DNA of 64,000 nucleotides from Terriglobia bacterium (GTDB lineage: Bacteria > Acidobacteriota > Terriglobia > Terriglobales > Acidobacteriaceae). Where the stretch lies: contig JAIQGL010000021.1 in the NCBI GenBank assembly GCA_020072585.1, positions 150,068 to 214,067 on the forward strand, read 5' to 3'. The position numbers and the translations under genes were made by a program. This document shows positions 60,168 to 64,000 of this stretch, in pieces. The first letter of the stretch is position 1; each line of letters begins with the position of its first letter. The notes under the pieces were generated by a model. That model saw nothing but the letters and a program-made list of their open reading frames with translations. It did no database searches and was not told the origin of the DNA.

Positions 60168-61415
60168 ATGAGAATGGCGTTAGACACGATCGGGCAGGTG
60201 CTGGGGATTTTGTGGGCGCACAAGCTGCGCTCGTTCCTGACGATGTTTGGCATCGCCTGGGGTGTTGGCTCATTGCTCTTTCTGGTGGGCGTGGGCGAAG
60301 GCTTCCGCTCTGGCCAGCGCAAGAACATGGCCACCATCGGCGAGGACGTGATTTTTATCTGGGGCGGGCAGGTGCCGGCGGTGGAAGGCCAGGCGCAGGA
60401 CATGCGGCGCTACTATCTCACGCACAAAGATTACCTGGACATAAAACATGAAGCCACGCTGGTGGGCGATGTGGCTCCGGTGGTGGGCCGCGGCGACATG
60501 CGCGCGGTGAGTGACTTTGCCACGGCCAGTGGATTCGTGAGTGGCAGCACACCCAACTTCAACCATATTCGCTACCTGCCGCAGGGCGAGGGGCGCTGGC
60601 TGAATGATGGCGACGAAGACCAGAAACGGCAGGTATGCGTGCTGGGCTTCCAGATGATGCGCAACCTGTTTCCCGGACGGCCGGCGATTGGCAGCACGAT
60701 CCTGCTGAATGGCGTGCGCTTTGAAGTGGTGGGCGTGCTGGCGAACATTGGCCGGCAGGAAAATAACATGAGCAACCTGCGCGTCTATATTCCGTTCAGC
60801 ACCATGCACCAGTATTTCCCCATGAAGAACGAGCACACGACGGATGATATCGGCAACCTGATATTGCGTCCGGTGAGCCGCGAGAAACATGCGCAGGCGG
60901 TGGAACAGGCGCACCAGATCATCGCGCGCAATCACGGCTTTGATGCGAAGAACAAAGAAGCGTTTGAAGGCTGGGACACGGTACAGACGCAGGACATGGT
61001 GGGCAAAATCTTTGATGGCATGGATTTGTTTCTGGGCGGCGTTGGCATGGTAACGCTGGTGCTGGGCGCGATCGGGATCGTGAACATCATGCTGGTGTCA
61101 GTGACCGAGCGGACGCAGGAAATTGGATTGATGAAAGCCCTGGGCGCGACGAACCAGCGGATCCTGATGCAGTTTTTTCTGGAAGGCGCGTTTCTTACCG
61201 CGCTGAGCGGTGGCGTGGGGATTGCGGTTTCCGCGGGCGTGATGGCGCTGCTGGCCATGCTGCCAACGCCTCCGGGATTTGATTTGCCGCATATCGTGCC
61301 GGCGTCGGCCGCGGTGGCGGTGATCTCACTTTCCATTGCCGGGATTGTTGCGGGATTGTATCCCGCGCGCAAAGCCTCACTGCTACAGCCGGTGGAAGCA
61401 CTGAGGAAGGAGTAA
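60168..61415 (+). CDS. MacB/FtsX-type ABC permease 1
   Basis: 415 residues. N-terminal membrane helix (LRSFLTMFGIAWGVGSLLFLVG), a large periplasmic MacB_PCD-like region (about 45-275), then three helices with VGMVTLVLGAIGIVNIMLVSVTERTQEIGLMKALGA, the diagnostic FtsX core. Such permeases need a MacB/LolD-type ATPase, none of which is in the window. It ends five bases before a second permease. Substrate unknown, perhaps lipoproteins or peptides. Confidence 0.88.
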   Translation: MRMALDTIGQVLGILWAHKLRSFLTMFGIAWGVGSLLFLVGVGEGFRSGQRKNMATIGEDVIFIWGGQVPAVEGQAQDMRRYYLTHKDYLDIKHEATLVGDVAPVVGRGDMRAVSDFATASGFVSGSTPNFNHIRYLPQGEGRWLNDGDEDQKRQVCVLGFQMMRNLFPGRPAIGSTILLNGVRFEVVGVLANIGRQENNMSNLRVYIPFSTMHQYFPMKNEHTTDDIGNLILRPVSREKHAQAVEQAHQIIARNHGFDAKNKEAFEGWDTVQTQDMVGKIFDGMDLFLGGVGMVTLVLGAIGIVNIMLVSVTERTQEIGLMKALGATNQRILMQFFLEGAFLTALSGGVGIAVSAGVMALLAMLPTPPGFDLPHIVPASAAVAVISLSIAGIVAGLYPARKASLLQPVEALRKE

Positions 61416-61420
61416 ACGGG

Positions 61421-62662
61421 ATGGTCCACGATTTACTGGGACAGGCGTACTCGTCGATCAAGCACAACCGGCGGCGCACGGCGTTGACGATGCTGGGCAT
61501 GGCCTGGGGCATTGCCACCGTGGTGATCCTGCTGGCGTATGGCGCAGGCTTTGGACGGGCCATCACCGCGATCTTTTCCAACTTCGGCATGCAGATGATG
61601 GGGGTTTTTCCCGGACGCACATCCTTGCAGGCAGGCGGATCCAAGGCGGGCACGCAGGTGCGTTTCATGATCGATGACGTGCAGCATTTGCAGGAGCAGA
61701 TTCCGCTGATCCGGCACATTACGCCTGAGGCGTCGTTCAACGCGAACGTCCAGCATGAAAATCGCACGCAGCAGTTTGAAGTTGCAGGGTTCACGCCGGA
61801 CATCGTGCCGGTGCGGGCGCTCAAGGTGGAATCCGGACGCTTCTATAACGATGCCGACGAAATGCAGCGGTCGCGCGTGGCGGTGCTGGGCGCGGACGCC
61901 AAAGACAAACTGTTTTCCGGCCAGCCGGCATTGGGCGAAAGCATACGCATCGCCGGCATCAGCTTTGAGGTCATCGGAATTCTTGAAGCTAAAATGCAGG
62001 AAGGCGACAGCAACGTAAACAAAATCGCATACATTCCATTTTCCACAATGAGTGATATCCGTGACACAAGATATCTGGATGGCATCTGGATGGATTATGA
62101 GGGCCTTGAATACGATAAAGTCGAGGGCAACATCCGTAGCGTGCTGGGCACGTCGCACGGCTTCAATCCCAAGGACCCGCGGGCTGTGTTCGTCTGGAAT
62201 ACCATGAAGAACCTGAACAACTGGCAGATCATCTCCATGGCGCTACAGGTCCTGCTTACGTTTATCGGCACGCTCACGCTCGGGATCGGCGGCGTTGGTT
62301 TAATGAACATCATGCTGGTTTCCGTGACGCAGCGCACGCGCGAGATTGGCGTGGAAAAAGCGCTGGGCGCCCGCCGCCGCGATATCCTCACGCAGTTCCT
62401 GGCTGAAGCCATGGCCATCACCTTTGCCGGAGGTCTGCTCGGTGTGCTCGTCGCCTACCTGATCTCCTGGATCATCGGAACAATTCCGGTTTACAGCGTG
62501 ATGGCAAAAAATGCTGAAGCCGGTGATATTCATCTCGCCATTTCAGCTACGCATCTCCTGGTTTCCACCGGGATCCTCATCGTCGTTGGGCTTATCAGCG
62601 GTATGTTGCCTGCGATCAAGGCATCGCGTCTGGACCCCATTGAAGCCCTGCGCTACGAATAG
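61421..62662 (+). CDS. MacB/FtsX-type ABC permease 2
   Basis: 413 residues, same layout as its upstream neighbour: RRTALTMLGMAWGIATVVILLAYG helix, periplasmic region, and GGVGLMNIMLVSVTQRTREIGVEKALGARRRDI. The two are clear paralogues and probably pair as a heterodimer. ATP-binding partner missing from the window. Last codon before a possible minus-strand gene 100 bases away. Confidence 0.88.
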   Translation: MVHDLLGQAYSSIKHNRRRTALTMLGMAWGIATVVILLAYGAGFGRAITAIFSNFGMQMMGVFPGRTSLQAGGSKAGTQVRFMIDDVQHLQEQIPLIRHITPEASFNANVQHENRTQQFEVAGFTPDIVPVRALKVESGRFYNDADEMQRSRVAVLGADAKDKLFSGQPALGESIRIAGISFEVIGILEAKMQEGDSNVNKIAYIPFSTMSDIRDTRYLDGIWMDYEGLEYDKVEGNIRSVLGTSHGFNPKDPRAVFVWNTMKNLNNWQIISMALQVLLTFIGTLTLGIGGVGLMNIMLVSVTQRTREIGVEKALGARRRDILTQFLAEAMAITFAGGLLGVLVAYLISWIIGTIPVYSVMAKNAEAGDIHLAISATHLLVSTGILIVVGLISGMLPAIKASRLDPIEALRYE

Positions 62663-62762
62663 CAAATCAGCAGCGCCAGGTTCGCGGACGGCTTCGCGGC
62701 AAAAAAAATTTCACTCGCCGATTTTGCGGGCCTTGCCGGGAATTTTTTTAAGCCTCATCCTG

Positions 62763-63503
62763 CTATGCCTGTGCGCGCCGGATTGTCTGTGAGTAAAGCT
62801 TGGTGCGCTCTCTGAATCCCAGCCTGCGGTAAAGCTCCACGGCCCGTGCATTATCAATGCGAACACTAAGAAATGGGCGCTCGCCGCGGACGCGAATGCG
62901 TTCGATCAGCCCACGCATGATGGCTGTCGCGTAACCCCGGCCTTCGAACTCAGGCAGCGTGGCAACCGTGGTGATCTCGCGGTACCCGGCAAGATGCAGC
63001 CGCAACCCGCCTATCGCCACCAGTTTTCCAGCGTCGCGCACGCCCAGAAACATGCCTATCTTCTGGATCTTCGGGGCCAGTGTTCGCCCTGGCCGCGTTG
63101 CTGCATACACAATGCTCATCTCGGGAACGTCAGCCGGAGTAAGCTCCACTACCTCAGGCGCGGACTGATCCTGTGTTGCCCCGCCTTGCGTGCCGCCGTT
63201 CAGCTTTTCTCCGCCGTGCGCCGATAATGAAGATTCGCTTTCTTCCTGCACCATCTGATGTAGCTCCACGGCGCGCACTACCTCCCAGCCCCGGGGCAAG
63301 GTCGGCTGTGAGGTGAAGTAGAGCGTTACCGTGTCGCGTTGTATCAACTGGGCGAGCGAGTCAAACGCCATCGCCGTGTTCGCTGCCAGCGCTCCCAGCA
63401 GTGTCATCTCCGGAGAAAATCTGCGCGCCAGGGCCGAGCTGTGCGCCAACGCCGCTTGTTTGGTGGTCAGTGCCGTCCATACCGGATTGTCGAGCGCATG
63501 CAT
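62763..63503 (-). CDS. GNAT-family N-acetyltransferase
   Basis: 246 residues. The C-terminal GNAT fold has REITTVATLPEFEGRGYATAIMRGLIERI, the acetyl-CoA loop, and LSVRIDNARAVELYRRLGFRER, the usual final motif. The N-terminal half (about 1-110) is helical with a Ser/Gln-rich linker and I do not recognise it; it resembles the N-domain of FR47-like acetyltransferases. Substrate unknown. Confidence 0.85.
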   Translation of the reverse strand: MHALDNPVWTALTTKQAALAHSSALARRFSPEMTLLGALAANTAMAFDSLAQLIQRDTVTLYFTSQPTLPRGWEVVRAVELHQMVQEESESSLSAHGGEKLNGGTQGGATQDQSAPEVVELTPADVPEMSIVYAATRPGRTLAPKIQKIGMFLGVRDAGKLVAIGGLRLHLAGYREITTVATLPEFEGRGYATAIMRGLIERIRVRGERPFLSVRIDNARAVELYRRLGFRERTKLYSQTIRRAQA

Positions 63504-63636
63504 GAGGCCAAAGTGTATCGCAGACGCGCGATCGGCGCATACGCTATTGCAACAAACAGATAGTGTCCTCAGGCGCGAATCGGCGCAAAACCAAAAACAT
63601 AAATGCCCAAAAACATAAATGAGAGTGGAGGAACAA

Positions 63637-63726
63637 ATGTCTTCCGCTTATCTTGCTGAGCGATTCCATGAGGTTGTTGTGTTAGGTGAAAAACACTCGG
63701 GTATCAACTCAGCTTCAAGGTCGTAA
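63637..63726 (+). CDS. Possible 29-residue peptide
   Basis: ATG at 63637 with GTGGAGG just upstream (63625-63631). The peptide is MSSAYLAERFHEVVVLGEKH followed by SGINSASRS. Reads like the start of a longer gene that has lost frame. Weak. Confidence 0.2.
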   Translation: MSSAYLAERFHEVVVLGEKHSGINSASRS

Positions 63727-63964
63727 AGTGCTTGCCAAAAGGATCAGCGCCGCCGGAAAGAAGCTGGTGCGCGGCCTCGGGCATCACACGTTGCAGCTCC
63801 ACAAGGATATTGTCGAGCGCAGCATGAGAAGACACAAGACTGGCGCCAACAAATTTGAGCAAATCCACCACGGAGATGGCATGAATAAGGAGCAAGTTCT
63901 GAGGCGATATGCTCCGGAACAGGAATCTGGAGCAGACAGGTTGCAGGCTGGGCTCGTGCAGTGA
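63686..63964 (+). other. Unresolved overlapping open frames near the window end
   Basis: Plus-strand 92-codon frame from GTG 63686 (VSTQLQGRKVLAKRISAAGK...) and minus-strand 63-codon frame 63704-63895 (LLIHAISVVDLLKFVGASLV...). Codon use does not settle which, if either, is real; neither has a convincing ribosome site or recognised family. The minus-strand frame stays open upstream to 63988. Confidence 0.2.
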
Positions 63965-64000
63965 GGCAGTAGGACCTCGACACGGAGATTAGTCAGACCT

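Noticed and set aside
1..64000. CRISPR arrays, rRNA and tRNA genes
   Set aside because: No regular 20-40 base direct repeats with unique spacers, and no tRNA cloverleaf or rRNA sequence was recognised by eye.

Overview
This 64 kb window is chromosomal DNA from a GC-rich, diderm (outer-membrane) heterotroph. The gene set (BamA/TamB/AsmA envelope genes, an RsbR-S-T stressosome wired to hybrid histidine kinases, an archaeal-type FBP aldolase/phosphatase, a UbiA-family prenyltransferase of the menaquinone type, LPATA-tailed secreted proteins, GxxExxY genes and many short hairpin repeats) most resembles Acidobacteriota, probably a Terriglobia/Koribacter-like lineage. That placement is inference from gene content; no rRNA or tRNA gene was found in the window.

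Layout. 1-3.0 kb: 3' end of a lipid kinase, HU, an LPATA-anchored secreted protein, a ThiF/MoeB-type E1 enzyme. 3.1-14.3 kb: a tightly coupled envelope run, BamA - SurA-like chaperone - TamB - Pcm, followed by a UbiA prenyltransferase and an orphan hydantoinase-B protein. 14.7-19.7 kb: a secreted beta-helix protein, a second giant AsmA-like protein (minus strand), and a YfgM-like TPR membrane protein. 19.9-23.1 kb: a YtxH protein, then yceD-rpmF-plsX-fabD (fatty acid/phospholipid start). 23.2-27.5 kb (minus): a TetR-controlled HlyD/ABC-2 efflux operon. 27.8-30.8 kb: tdh - dinB-like - kbl threonine catabolism. 30.8-33.5 kb: S41 peptidase and FBP aldolase/phosphatase. 33.7-37.6 kb (minus): zinc-ribbon membrane protein - pyrR - pyrB - GxxExxY - pyrC. 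37.9-45.5 kb: small and uncharacterised envelope proteins, FmdE-like protein, an HD-GYP response regulator, a GT2 glycosyltransferase, a Ca2+/H+ antiporter. 45.8-52.7 kb: a receiver protein and the stressosome module rsbR-rsbS-rsbT-rsbX-like-kinase-kinase. 53-59.8 kb: an accessory island with a lone receiver, a possible small RNA, a homing-repeat/PD-(D/E)xK protein, a broken REP-associated transposase bracketed by inverted repeats, and three different HEPN-motif proteins. 60.2-63.5 kb: two MacB/FtsX-type permeases and a GNAT acetyltransferase.

How it works together. The first third is mainly envelope biogenesis: outer-membrane protein insertion (BamA, SurA-like), inter-membrane lipid transport (TamB, AsmA) and phospholipid precursor synthesis (plsX, fabD). 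The middle is housekeeping metabolism. The stressosome cluster is the most coherent signalling system: three consecutive genes start with an RsbT-type GHKL domain and the output appears to be hybrid kinases rather than a sigma factor. The 54-59 kb island looks recently shuffled, with repeat-flanked or nuclease-like genes and visibly more AT-rich DNA.

Limits. Assignments rest on reading motifs by eye; no database search was run. Start codons were moved inward from the longest open frame where a Shine-Dalgarno or signal peptide argued for it.
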